This document shows, piece by piece, positions 42,020 to 51,688 of a DNA stretch of 64,000 nt. Position 1 is the first letter of the stretch. Each line of letters starts with the position of its first letter. The position numbers were made by a program, and so were the translations under genes. The notes below the pieces were generated by a model, which ran no database searches, was not told where the DNA came from, and worked only from the letters and a program-made list of their open reading frames with translations. This DNA is from Mucilaginibacter gotjawali (GTDB lineage: Bacteria > Bacteroidota > Bacteroidia > Sphingobacteriales > Sphingobacteriaceae): contig NZ_AP017313.1 in NCBI RefSeq assembly GCF_002355435.1, forward strand, positions 4,650,001 to 4,714,000. Direction: 5' to 3'.

Positions 42020-42517
42020 ATGGATATTTAGTGAATTATTAAATTAGTGAATTGGTGATTGATTAGATTGATCAGGCAACAAAAATACCAGAACAAATAT
42101 GAATGAAATTATGCGTTTAGCAAACCATTTGCCGGGGTTTTTTCGTATACCTAAATAGGATAATTTAACGTTAGTGTAACTATTGTTAATGCCGTAATGT
42201 CATATAATTGACTAATTTGTCCGTTATTGTCATATACGGGCTTGCAGTTACGTACCTATAATTAAACTATTTATATAAAATTCTATCAAATAGATATTAA
42301 TCAATGATTTTTTTATAAAAGTCATTGCAATTGTGGGTTTTTTTTATGAGATTGCTAAAAATTATTTGAGTTTCTTATCTAGTATATCATCTTAATGTCT
42401 GCTTTATATTTAACTTAAAAACTTGGCAATAATATTGTTGATATGTGTAAAACAACACGCCCTGATTATTAAAAACAAATTGATACATTAGGGCGTTCAT
42501 AAATCGGAAGGAACTAT
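42020..42517. other. 498-bp AT-rich divergent promoter region between ettA and clpC
   Basis: No coding frame longer than about 60 residues is seen. The region is AT-rich and holds ACGCCCT (42457-42463) and AGGGCGT (42490-42496), a 7-bp inverted repeat just before clpC. A GGAAGGA (42506-42512) lies 5 bases ahead of the clpC ATG as a good ribosome-binding site. No CIRCE or other known heat-shock operator was found. Confidence 0.5.
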
Positions 42518-45052
42518 ATGGAAGCTAAATTTTCGCCGCGGGTTAAGGATGTTATACAATACAGCAGGGAGGAGGCATTGCGCCTTGGCCATGATTATAT
42601 TGGGACTGAGCACCTTTTGTTGGGACTGATAAGAGACGGGGACGGCGTTGCAATAAAATTACTGAAAGAATTAGCCGTTGATACAGCAAAATTACGACGC
42701 TCGGTGGAGGATGCTGTAAAAGGAACTATCGGCACAAATGTGCATATCGGCAGTATCCCATTAACCAAACAGGCCGAAAAGGTATTAAAGATAACTTACC
42801 TGGAAGCTAAAATTTTTAAAAGCGATGTTATCGGTACGGAGCATTTACTGCTGTCTATACTGCGTGACGAAGACAACATCGCATCGCAGATATTAACCCA
42901 GTTTCATGTTAATTACGAAATTTTTAAAGGCGAAGTGGAATCACATAAGAACGATGTAACCGACGAAATGCCGGGATCCCCTACCGGCGGCGATGATGAC
43001 TTCAAGGAAGAAGAATCATTCAGCCAACCTAAAAAAGTATCGGATATTAAATCAAAAACACCGGTACTGGATAATTTTGGCCGCGACTTAACCAAAGCAG
43101 CCGAAGACGGCCGCCTAGACCCTATCGTAGGCCGCGAAAAAGAAATTGAACGGGTATCACAGATCCTGTCGCGCCGTAAAAAGAACAACCCTATATTAAT
43201 AGGTGAGCCCGGCGTAGGTAAATCAGCCATTGCGGAAGGTTTGGCGCTGAGGATCGTTCAGCGTAAAGTTTCGCGCGTGCTGTTTAACAAACGCGTGGTT
43301 ACCCTTGATCTTGCTTCGCTGGTTGCAGGTACCAAGTACCGCGGGCAATTTGAAGAACGGATGAAAGCCGTGATGAACGAGCTGGAAAAATCGCCGGATG
43401 TAATCTTATTCATCGACGAGATCCATACCATTGTTGGCGCAGGTGGCGCATCCGGTTCACTGGATGCTTCCAATATGTTTAAACCGGCATTGGCCAGGGG
43501 CGAAATACAATGCATTGGCGCCACTACTTTAGATGAATACCGCCAGTATATTGAAAAAGACGGCGCTTTAGACCGTCGTTTCCAAAAGGTTATGGTTGAA
43601 CCGGCTACCCCGGATGAAACCATCGAAATACTGAACCGCATTAAAGAGAAATACGAAGAACACCATGGCGTAACTTATACGCCAGAGGCGATTAACGCTT
43701 GCGTTACTTTAACCACAAGATATATTACCGACCGCTTTTTACCGGATAAAGCTATTGATGCTTTGGATGAATCGGGTTCGCGCGTTCACCTAACCAATAT
43801 CCACGTACCACAAAATATTTTGGATATTGAGCAAAAAATCGAGCTGATCAAGATCGAGAAAAACAAAGTGGTTCGTAGTCAGAAATACGAGGAAGCTGCC
43901 AAATTGCGCGATACTGAAAAGCATTTGCTGGAAGAATTGGAACAGGCTAAAGCCATTTGGGAAGCCGAAACCAAGTCAAAACGCTATACCGTTACTGAAG
44001 ATAACGTTGCCGAAGTAGTGAGCATGATGACCGGTATCCCGGTTCAGCGTGTGGGCCAGGCCGACAGTCACAAACTGTTAAATATGGCCGAAACCGTTGG
44101 CAGCAAAGTAATTGGCCAGGATGATGCGATAAAGAAACTGACCCGTGCCATTCAAAGGACCCGTGCCGGATTAAAAGATCCTAAAAAACCGATCGGTTCA
44201 TTTATATTCCTGGGCCCTACCGGTGTAGGTAAAACCGAACTGGCTAAAGAGCTTTCGAGGTTTATGTTTGATACCGAGGATGCCCTGATCCAGATAGATA
44301 TGAGCGAGTACATGGAAAAATTCGCTGTATCACGTTTGGTGGGAGCGCCTCCGGGCTATGTAGGTTATGAAGAAGGCGGACAGCTGACCGAAAAGGTACG
44401 CCGCAAGCCTTATGCAGTAGTATTACTGGATGAAATTGAAAAAGCACACCCGGATGTATTCAATATCCTGTTACAGGTATTGGACGAAGGCCAGCTTACT
44501 GATTCATTGGGCCGAAAGGTTGATTTCAGGAATACGATCATCATCATGACCTCGAACATTGGCGCACGCCAATTGAAGGATTTTGGCCAGGGAGTTGGTT
44601 TTACTACCAGCGCTAAAACTATTCAGGCTGATTCACACTCAAGAGGCGTAATTGAAAATGCTTTGAAACGTGCTTTTGCACCTGAGTTTTTGAACCGTAT
44701 TGACGATGTGATCGTGTTTAACTCGCTTGGTAAAGAAGAAATCTTCAAGATCATTGATATCGAATTGGCTTACCTGTTTAACCGGGTAAATATGCTGGGT
44801 TACAAAATTGAGCTTACCTTAGGCGCTAAAGAATTTATTGCCGATAAAGGTTACGACAGCCAGTTTGGCGCCCGTCCGTTAAAACGTGCGATCCAGAAAT
44901 ACCTGGAAGACCCTATTGCCGAAGAAATATTGAAAGGCGAACTGAGCGAAGGCGATACCATGGAAATTGACTACGACAAAGAAAGCAACGAAATAAAAAT
45001 TGTTGCCCGCAAAGGCGAAAGCAAAAAGCCTGAAGAAGAAGAGCAGAAGTAA
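42518..45052 (+). CDS. clpC: ClpC, ATP-dependent protease ATP-binding subunit
   Basis: The 844-residue AAA+ unfoldase has two Clp_N repeats (about 1-145; YIGTEHLLLGLIRDGDG, VIGTEHLLLSILRDEDN), a first ATPase (Walker A GEPGVGKSA near 230, IDEIHTIVGAGG), a UVR-like middle coil (KNKVVRSQKYEEAAKLRDTE) and a second ATPase (GPTGVGKTE near 566, VLLDEIEKAHP). The VGF tripeptide (GQGVGFTTS) matches the ClpP-binding loop of ClpC proteins. ClpC unfolds damaged or tagged proteins and feeds them to ClpP. A strong terminator follows, so this is a single-gene unit. Confidence 0.97.
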   Translation: MEAKFSPRVKDVIQYSREEALRLGHDYIGTEHLLLGLIRDGDGVAIKLLKELAVDTAKLRRSVEDAVKGTIGTNVHIGSIPLTKQAEKVLKITYLEAKIFKSDVIGTEHLLLSILRDEDNIASQILTQFHVNYEIFKGEVESHKNDVTDEMPGSPTGGDDDFKEEESFSQPKKVSDIKSKTPVLDNFGRDLTKAAEDGRLDPIVGREKEIERVSQILSRRKKNNPILIGEPGVGKSAIAEGLALRIVQRKVSRVLFNKRVVTLDLASLVAGTKYRGQFEERMKAVMNELEKSPDVILFIDEIHTIVGAGGASGSLDASNMFKPALARGEIQCIGATTLDEYRQYIEKDGALDRRFQKVMVEPATPDETIEILNRIKEKYEEHHGVTYTPEAINACVTLTTRYITDRFLPDKAIDALDESGSRVHLTNIHVPQNILDIEQKIELIKIEKNKVVRSQKYEEAAKLRDTEKHLLEELEQAKAIWEAETKSKRYTVTEDNVAEVVSMMTGIPVQRVGQADSHKLLNMAETVGSKVIGQDDAIKKLTRAIQRTRAGLKDPKKPIGSFIFLGPTGVGKTELAKELSRFMFDTEDALIQIDMSEYMEKFAVSRLVGAPPGYVGYEEGGQLTEKVRRKPYAVVLLDEIEKAHPDVFNILLQVLDEGQLTDSLGRKVDFRNTIIIMTSNIGARQLKDFGQGVGFTTSAKTIQADSHSRGVIENALKRAFAPEFLNRIDDVIVFNSLGKEEIFKIIDIELAYLFNRVNMLGYKIELTLGAKEFIADKGYDSQFGARPLKRAIQKYLEDPIAEEILKGELSEGDTMEIDYDKESNEIKIVARKGESKKPEEEEQK

Positions 45053-45131
45053 GTATTGAGTCGGAAAAGTCCGGAAGTCAGTAAAGTCCGAAAGAAGCTG
45101 CGACTGACGATTCAAAAAAATAAATTAAAAG

Positions 45132-45166
45132 AAACCCCGCTGTGTGTATGCACGGCGGGGTTTTTT
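45132..45166 (+). terminator. Intrinsic terminator of clpC
   Basis: AAACCCCGCTGTG pairs with CACGGCGGGGTTT around TGTATG (one T-G pair), followed by a run of six T. It begins about 80 bp after the clpC stop codon. This is the clearest rho-independent terminator in the window. The rest of the 45053-45404 gap contains no gene that I can see. Confidence 0.9.
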
Positions 45167-45404
45167 GCTGAGTGATTATTGAGTAACGTACTTAAAACAG
45201 ACAGGCTTAGTGCTCTTTGCGCCTCCTTTGTGCTCTCCGTGTTTAAATTTAATCGCAGAGTTTACGGGAAGGTACAGAGATTTGGGTAGGGTGAGGTATT
45301 GTCATCATAACCCTTTCAAATTGTCACCCTTACACCCTGTTGGATGTAATTGAGCACTATACCTTAGTTTAAAGTAAAACATCAACTGTTAATCAAATAA
45401 AAAA

Positions 45405-45974
45405 ATGAGAAAGCTAAAATTACAGATGCAATTATCCGTGGATGGATTTGTTGCCGGCCCGAATGGCGAAATGGACTGGATGAGCTGGAACTGGGGTGAT
45501 GACATAAAACAATATGTAACCGACCTAACCCATAGTATCGACTGCATTTTACTGGGCGGCCATATGCCGGGTGGTTTTATCCCCTATTGGGAATCGGTAG
45601 CGGCAAATCCCGATAACCCGCAATATGCGTTCGGCAAACTAATGACGGATACCCCTAAAGTGGTTTTTACCAAAACGATTGAAAAATCAGAATGGAACAA
45701 TACGGTTTTGGCCAAGGGCGATCTTATTGAAGAGGTAAATAATTTGAAAGCGCAACCCGGCAAAGACATCATCACCTATGGCGGCGCTAATTTTGCCTCA
45801 AATTTGATCAAAAACAATTTGATCGATGAATATCATTTGTTCATTAACCCGACCATCATCAGCAGGGGGATGCCCATCTTTAAATATACAGAACAAAAAA
45901 TGAATTTAAAGCTGGTAAAAGCCATTCCGTTTGAATGTGGTATAGCGGTGTTATGCTACCAGGCGGGCAATTAA
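45405..45974 (+). CDS. Dihydrofolate reductase family protein (RibD C-terminal type)
   Basis: The 189-residue protein has the RibD_C/DHFR-like pattern: LQMQLSVDGFVAGPNGEMDW at the start, CILLGGHMPGGFIPYW, PKVVFTKTIEKSEWNN and DIITYGGANFASNLIKNNLI. These small NAD(P)H-dependent reductases are widespread in Bacteroidota; true folate or pyrimidine reduction has not been shown for most. It stands alone on the plus strand after the clpC terminator. Confidence 0.88.
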   Translation: MRKLKLQMQLSVDGFVAGPNGEMDWMSWNWGDDIKQYVTDLTHSIDCILLGGHMPGGFIPYWESVAANPDNPQYAFGKLMTDTPKVVFTKTIEKSEWNNTVLAKGDLIEEVNNLKAQPGKDIITYGGANFASNLIKNNLIDEYHLFINPTIISRGMPIFKYTEQKMNLKLVKAIPFECGIAVLCYQAGN

Positions 45975-46043
45975 TTTATTGGATTACTGGAAAATTAACG
46001 GCCCAACTCATTTTCAAATTTTCAAATTGACTTATTTTCAAAT

Positions 46044-48902
46044 TCACTTCCCCCCTATTTTTATTTTGAATGATGCTGAACCGAAGTTCCCATTCCAATC
46101 AGTGCCTTCAATAGTTATGGTGTATTTTGATGGCTTATCACCCGCATAAAACCAAATATTGGCCTCACCTTTTGCATTGGTGTTAACGTTGGGTTCCCAA
46201 TCAATAGTAGGACGGATTTCTTCCGGGCGGTTAACCATATCCTTTGCGGTATACCTGGGTTTGTAAAATACTTTCGGCCAGCTTAGTGGCAATGGTTTAT
46301 AAAGGTACACGCCGGGGGTATTGCCAAAAAAAGGCCCGTTGCCGCCGCGCGTGGTAATCTCAATATAAGCATAGTCCAGGTAAGCGGGATTGTATGTCCA
46401 TGGGTCTGGAATAAATTCCCTGATATAATTGGTGCTGTACTTGCCGGACTCATTTACTTCGATCCCTTTGATATCCTCGGCATTGTGAAAATTGAGATAA
46501 TTTGTTAAATCGACAAACGTTGGGATCGAGATTGCCGAATCCAGTTGGATACCATCAATAATAAATACTGCCTTTTTACCTTTCACAAAATAATCGTGAA
46601 TAAATGTATCAATGATGACATCGCGTGTAAGGAATGAACCTCCGCCGGCAGGTACCTGTTTATGCACTTTTACCTTGAACGATGCCTCCCTGAAACCTTT
46701 TACATTTTCTGTCAGCAAATCGAGCCAGGTTTTCTTTCCGGCCTTTTCCATGTCCTTTTCGTCAAAAACCTGGTCGGCCTCACCGGGGCCGTTCAGGTTT
46801 TTTGAGCCCTTTATTATTTTTTTTGCGTGGATATTTACTTCTTTTAACAGGTGTCCGGCAGCCTTGTAGTATTCCTGTTGCTGTTTCAGTTCAGCCTTTC
46901 TGGAATAGTTGATCAAGGTCGAGTCGCTGTTAACATACCAGGGCGCAGGCGAAGAGGCCTTTTTAGTTGCAAAGTCCGGAGGGGCTATTTCATCTACCTT
47001 TATGCCTACATTAAAGCTTCTTCCGGCCTTATTTACAGCTTTGATAAAAAAAACCGGGGTATCCACTTTTGGCAACCGGTCAAAAACAAACCTGCCTTTT
47101 TTGTCAGTGATGGTATCCATCAAAATACCCGGCGATTTTGAAAACAGCAGGACATGGGTACCTTTAATGGCGCCGTTAAAAACGTTGGTTACGTTACCGG
47201 TAACCCTAAAATCCTGCTCGGGCTTATAAGTCGGCACAGACGGATCAAATACCTTGCCCCAGTCATATCCTATCCATCCCTGGGTTAATAACAGGTTATC
47301 CAGTGCCCTGGCGGCCTCCGGTGTTTTTGAAAGATAGTAGCCCGGCTGTTCCACAAATCCTTTTAAATCCGATTTGAGCAGCAACCCGGAGAGAATATTT
47401 TCACTGTTGGCGGTATCGGTCTTAATCAAAGCATCATCCGTAACCGACATTGAAAAATTACCCGCTACGGGTTTCCCGGTTTCATCTGTAACTTTTAGCT
47501 TTAAGCCAACACTATCGCCGGCTAAATAACGATACTTACTGTCCTGTAGTTGAATACTGATATCGCTGCGGCTTATAAATACCATTCGTTCATTTAAAGG
47601 CCGGCGTTCAGCAGTCATCAGCGTAAAATGGGCTATCCCGGCTGGGAAGATCGATTTTGCAATATTCCTGTTCACAAAATGGTCGCGTAAGGTTAGCACG
47701 GCAGCGTAGCAAACTATTCCCCGGGCTCTGCCTATCAGGAAATAACTGTGCGGTTGTTGCATTAAATCGGGTGTGGCTTTTACTGATACCTGCAACGAGT
47801 CGCTCAGGGGATCGTTGATCACCTGCAACACCGTGCCCGTAACTTTTACAGCTGGCAGCGGATATTGTTTATTCAATCCGCCAGGCAGGAGCACTTTTGC
47901 GGTGTAACTTTCCCCGGCCTTCACATCCAGGTTAAAGCTCCCCATACCATTGTGCAACGATTTAAATACGGCTACCGTTTTTTGATCACTCCCGGTAATT
48001 TCGCCTGAAATGCTGGCGCCCATACCGTCTTCGCCTATCGCCTTAAAACCTATTTGTGCGGGCAGGCCTGCAACCAGGTTACCGCCCTCCGGAAAAAATT
48101 GGACATCCGTGTTTTCCGGGCGGTTTAACCCAATCGGGATGGTGGCTTTTTTATCGCCGTTGGCGCTTTCGGCAGTAATGGTTAAGCCGGCAGCGCCAGG
48201 CGGGATCTTTATATTAAAATCAAGCAAGCCGTTGGCACTGGTTGCCAGCGTTTGTTTATACAAATGCTTATTCCTTGCAAAAACATTTAAAAGCAAAGGT
48301 TTATTTCGTTCAGGCGTCCCATCCTGATCGTTGAAATACAACTTAACATTAACAGAGGGCTTATTAGTATCATTTAAGGCACTTACCTGTTTGTTGATCA
48401 GCCAGTTTTTTTCGGCAGCGCCGGTAACGTAAAAGGTTCTGTTAAAAAAGTAATCATCGCCAAAATTCCGCATCCAGTTGGTGTAGGCATGCATTGTATA
48501 AGTACCGGCTATAAATTCTGTTTCGTTCAGAGCGATATTTCCCCATCCCCGGCCCATGGCCAGCGGGATACTAAAACGTTTCACTACTTTATTGCTATCG
48601 TTTGCAATATCAATATACACGATCGCACTTTTATCAGCCGGGAATAACGACGAAGCATTAACCAGATAAGTTTTGTACCAAATGGTATCACCCAGGGCGT
48701 AATAAGGTTTATCAAATTGCAGGTAAAGTTTCTCGGATGAGTTCGCCCGGGTAAGGCTGTCAGACAGCCGGGTGATGTTTAATAATTGAACTTTTAACGG
48801 AACTGTTTGCGAAAAAGATAGGCAATGCCAGCTTAAAATAATAAGCGCCGTTAAATAAATCCGTCTTTTAATTTCCATTAATATCCTGTGTAAAGCGTTC
48901 AT
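46044..48902 (-). CDS. Large MG2/plug-like surface protein A (952 residues)
   Basis: A signal peptide (to about residue 32) is followed by the block KLYLQFDKPYYALGDTIWY, the start of an alpha-2-macroglobulin MG2-like domain, then several beta-sandwich-type domains. A TonB-plug-like segment (about 690-850, NLNGPGEADQVFDEKDMEKA, AVFIIDGIQLD, VEITTRGG-like YIEITTRGG) lies near the end, and the C-terminus (IWFYAGDKPSKYTITIEGTD) resembles a last MG domain. There is no beta-barrel. Its ATG overlaps the paralogue's stop (ATGA, 4 bp), so both are co-translated. Such proteins are exported and may be part of a surface complex controlled by the ECF/FecR pair upstream; the exact role is unknown. Confidence 0.7.
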   Translation of the reverse strand: MNALHRILMEIKRRIYLTALIILSWHCLSFSQTVPLKVQLLNITRLSDSLTRANSSEKLYLQFDKPYYALGDTIWYKTYLVNASSLFPADKSAIVYIDIANDSNKVVKRFSIPLAMGRGWGNIALNETEFIAGTYTMHAYTNWMRNFGDDYFFNRTFYVTGAAEKNWLINKQVSALNDTNKPSVNVKLYFNDQDGTPERNKPLLLNVFARNKHLYKQTLATSANGLLDFNIKIPPGAAGLTITAESANGDKKATIPIGLNRPENTDVQFFPEGGNLVAGLPAQIGFKAIGEDGMGASISGEITGSDQKTVAVFKSLHNGMGSFNLDVKAGESYTAKVLLPGGLNKQYPLPAVKVTGTVLQVINDPLSDSLQVSVKATPDLMQQPHSYFLIGRARGIVCYAAVLTLRDHFVNRNIAKSIFPAGIAHFTLMTAERRPLNERMVFISRSDISIQLQDSKYRYLAGDSVGLKLKVTDETGKPVAGNFSMSVTDDALIKTDTANSENILSGLLLKSDLKGFVEQPGYYLSKTPEAARALDNLLLTQGWIGYDWGKVFDPSVPTYKPEQDFRVTGNVTNVFNGAIKGTHVLLFSKSPGILMDTITDKKGRFVFDRLPKVDTPVFFIKAVNKAGRSFNVGIKVDEIAPPDFATKKASSPAPWYVNSDSTLINYSRKAELKQQQEYYKAAGHLLKEVNIHAKKIIKGSKNLNGPGEADQVFDEKDMEKAGKKTWLDLLTENVKGFREASFKVKVHKQVPAGGGSFLTRDVIIDTFIHDYFVKGKKAVFIIDGIQLDSAISIPTFVDLTNYLNFHNAEDIKGIEVNESGKYSTNYIREFIPDPWTYNPAYLDYAYIEITTRGGNGPFFGNTPGVYLYKPLPLSWPKVFYKPRYTAKDMVNRPEEIRPTIDWEPNVNTNAKGEANIWFYAGDKPSKYTITIEGTDWNGNFGSASFKIKIGGK

Positions 48903-51667
48903 TTGATGTTGATTTTTTTTGAAAAATAGCCCTGGTGTCCATTCATATCCGTTCCTTCAATGGTTATGGTGTAGGTAGAAGGTTTATCAGCCGTATAAAA
49001 AAATAACTTTGCTTTCCCGTTTATACCAGTAGTAATGTTGGGCTCCCAATCAATTGTTGAGCGCAGGTCGGGTAAATGTTTGGCATCTTTTATCGCGTAT
49101 TTAGGCTTATAAAATTGTGCAGGCCAGTTTAGCGGCATTGGTTTATACAGGTACATACCGGGAGTATTGCCAATAAACGGCCCGTGGCCACCGCGCGTAG
49201 TGATCTCAACAAACACATAAGCATCTATATTAGCGAAAGGATCAAATCTTGACACATATTGTAATTCAAACGCCGGCGTCTGCATCACCTCCACTCCCTT
49301 AGCGTCTTCCGCATTATGCTCTTCCAGATAGTTTTTAAAGACATTAAAATCAAGTGATTGAAAAACATCCTCTAAAAATACGCCATCAACTAAAACAATA
49401 ACTTCTTTAAAACGGGCATAATACCAATGAGGCTTCCCAACAGGATACTGTTCAGAAAATCCTTTTACGTTTTCTTCCAGTAAATTTAAAAAACTTTTCT
49501 TTCGGGCTTTTTCGAGGTCTTTTTCATCCAAAACAACATCGGCATTTCCTGGCCCGTTTAAATTGTGCGATTCCTTAACAATTTTCCTGGCCATAATTTT
49601 CACTTCTTTTAACTGTCGGGTGCCGGGAATAAGATTTTCCTGTTGTTTAATCAAAACGTTGTTTTTAGTATAGTTCAGCAAAGTGCTGTCGCTGTTCATA
49701 TACCAGGGCAAAATAGTCGGGCCAACCGGCTTTATAAATTCAGGCGGCGGCGTTTCGTCTATATTAACCCCCACGTTAAAGCTCTTCCCTCTTTTATTTA
49801 CTGCCTTTAGCAAAAATATAGGCGTATCTACTCTGGGGAAATGCTGAAAAACAAACCGGCCATCTTTATCAGTTACTGTATCAATTAAAATCATCGGCGA
49901 GCTGGAGAACAAAACCACATCTGTTCCTTTCACCGGCTTATTGAACACATTTGAAACATGACCGTTTACCACGAATTCGTGCTCAGCAGGATAAACAACC
50001 GCGAGTGGGGAAGATGCTCTCGCCCTATCATAACCAATCCAGCCCTGGGTAAGCAACAGGTTATCAAGCGCGGTCCAACGCTCAATTGTTTCTTGAGAAA
50101 GATAGTAACCGGGATCCTCAACATATCCTTTAAGTTCCTGGGTTAACTGCAAGCGGGTGATCATATTTTCCTTGTTTGAAGTATCCGTTTTCACCAGCGC
50201 GTCGTCGGTAACCGACATAGCGAAATTAACCTGCACAGGCTGGCCTGCCCGGTCGGCTGTTGTTACTTCTAAAGCAACGCTGTCCAGTTGCCCGTATACA
50301 GACTTATTGGTGTTAAGCCGGATAGCAAGGTCATCGTGATGATCAATAAACGCCAACCTTTCATTTAAAGGCTGCCCGTTAGCAGCCAGTAAACAAAAAT
50401 GCGTTATCCCCGAAGGAAATAGCTTTTTTGCTATTTTACCCTTGACCAGATTTTTTTTAAAACTTAGCGCGGCAGCATAACAGACAACACCACGGGACTT
50501 ACCAAGTAAAAAATAGCCACTATCTAGCGCAACGATATCGTTTGTTGCAAACAGAGAAACTTCAAGCGAATCATCTTCAGACCGATTGATCACGCGCAAC
50601 GCGGTCCCTGATTCTTTAATTGCCGGTAAGGCAAACATTTTGACAACACCACCGGGCAGGGTAACTTTTGCTGCATAATTTTCGCCGGGCAATATATCAA
50701 GGCAAAAGCTTCCGATGCCGTTATGTGCGGATTTGAACGCCGTGATTTGCTGATGGCCGCGGCCGATAATTACGCCTGATATATCCAGCCCCCTGCCGTC
50801 CTCTCCCAACGCCTTAAACCCAATCCGTGCCGGCAAACCGGCTACCAGGTTACCCCCCTCGGGTAAAAACTGTACATCAGCGTTCTCCGGCCTGTTTAAA
50901 ACAATGGGGATATTTACCTTTTTATCTTTTAGTGCTGTTTCGGCGATAATCGCCAGCCCCGGTGATTTTGGCGGAATGCTAAAGGTAAGATCGAGCGTGC
51001 CATCAACGCCTGTCATTATTTTTTGTTGATATAGCCGTTTGCCGTTATCTCTTACCTGTAATTCCACGGGTTTAACAGCAAATGGTATTTTATTCAAGTC
51101 ACTTAACAGGACTTTGGCATTGAGCATATTTTTCCCGTCAACTACAACTGTATTTATACGGGCGTTTACCAGCAGATCCCGTTCGTTACCGCTGCTAACT
51201 GAGAAACTTTTGTAAAAAAAGCCATCCATACCAAAATTCCTCATCCAGTTGGTATAGGCCCTGATGGTATAAAGCCCCTGACTGAAATCCTTTTCACCCA
51301 GGGTGATGTTCCCCCAACATAATCCACAGGCTACCGGCAACTTAAATTGTTTAACAACCTTATTACTGTCATTGGCCACGTCAATGTATAAAATGCCGCT
51401 TTTACCCGAAGCGGTATAATCAGCAGCATTAAACAGCCAGGCCTTAAACCAAATGGTATCACCCAGGGCATAATAAGGTTTATCAAATTGCAGGTAAAGT
51501 TTCTCGGCCGGGTTTGCCAGGGTAAGGCTGTCAGACAGTCTGGCGATCTTTAATAATTCATTACTTATACCACGCTCCTGGGCACGCACTTTTTCTTTAC
51601 TGCATACTAAAAACATTGCAGTAATCATCAAATAGTTGAATTTCAACAGACGTAAGATCGATCTCAT
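48899..51667 (-). CDS. Large MG2/plug-like surface protein B (922 residues), paralogue of A
   Basis: This protein has the same plan as its downstream neighbour: signal peptide (to about 30), MG2 block EKLYLQFDKPYYALGDTIWF, repeated beta-sandwich domains, a plug-like region (NLNGPGNADVVLDEKDLEKA, VIVLVDGVFLED, YVFVEITTRGGHGPF) and a C-terminal MG-like domain. The two share roughly half of their residues by eye, but a 60-bp stretch encoding the MG2 block is almost identical at DNA level (51448-51507 versus 48677-48736). It starts 22 bp downstream of the STN protein gene's stop. Function unknown; an outer-membrane or surface location is likely. Confidence 0.7.
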   Translation of the reverse strand: MRSILRLLKFNYLMITAMFLVCSKEKVRAQERGISNELLKIARLSDSLTLANPAEKLYLQFDKPYYALGDTIWFKAWLFNAADYTASGKSGILYIDVANDSNKVVKQFKLPVACGLCWGNITLGEKDFSQGLYTIRAYTNWMRNFGMDGFFYKSFSVSSGNERDLLVNARINTVVVDGKNMLNAKVLLSDLNKIPFAVKPVELQVRDNGKRLYQQKIMTGVDGTLDLTFSIPPKSPGLAIIAETALKDKKVNIPIVLNRPENADVQFLPEGGNLVAGLPARIGFKALGEDGRGLDISGVIIGRGHQQITAFKSAHNGIGSFCLDILPGENYAAKVTLPGGVVKMFALPAIKESGTALRVINRSEDDSLEVSLFATNDIVALDSGYFLLGKSRGVVCYAAALSFKKNLVKGKIAKKLFPSGITHFCLLAANGQPLNERLAFIDHHDDLAIRLNTNKSVYGQLDSVALEVTTADRAGQPVQVNFAMSVTDDALVKTDTSNKENMITRLQLTQELKGYVEDPGYYLSQETIERWTALDNLLLTQGWIGYDRARASSPLAVVYPAEHEFVVNGHVSNVFNKPVKGTDVVLFSSSPMILIDTVTDKDGRFVFQHFPRVDTPIFLLKAVNKRGKSFNVGVNIDETPPPEFIKPVGPTILPWYMNSDSTLLNYTKNNVLIKQQENLIPGTRQLKEVKIMARKIVKESHNLNGPGNADVVLDEKDLEKARKKSFLNLLEENVKGFSEQYPVGKPHWYYARFKEVIVLVDGVFLEDVFQSLDFNVFKNYLEEHNAEDAKGVEVMQTPAFELQYVSRFDPFANIDAYVFVEITTRGGHGPFIGNTPGMYLYKPMPLNWPAQFYKPKYAIKDAKHLPDLRSTIDWEPNITTGINGKAKLFFYTADKPSTYTITIEGTDMNGHQGYFSKKINIK

Positions 51668-51688
51668 ATGGGATCTGTTTAGGTGTTA

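Noticed and set aside
42421..42440. Sigma-54 promoter (TTGGCAATAATATTGTTG) upstream of clpC
   Set aside because: The -12 GC is GT and the match is weak; ClpC in this phylum is not known as a sigma-54 gene.
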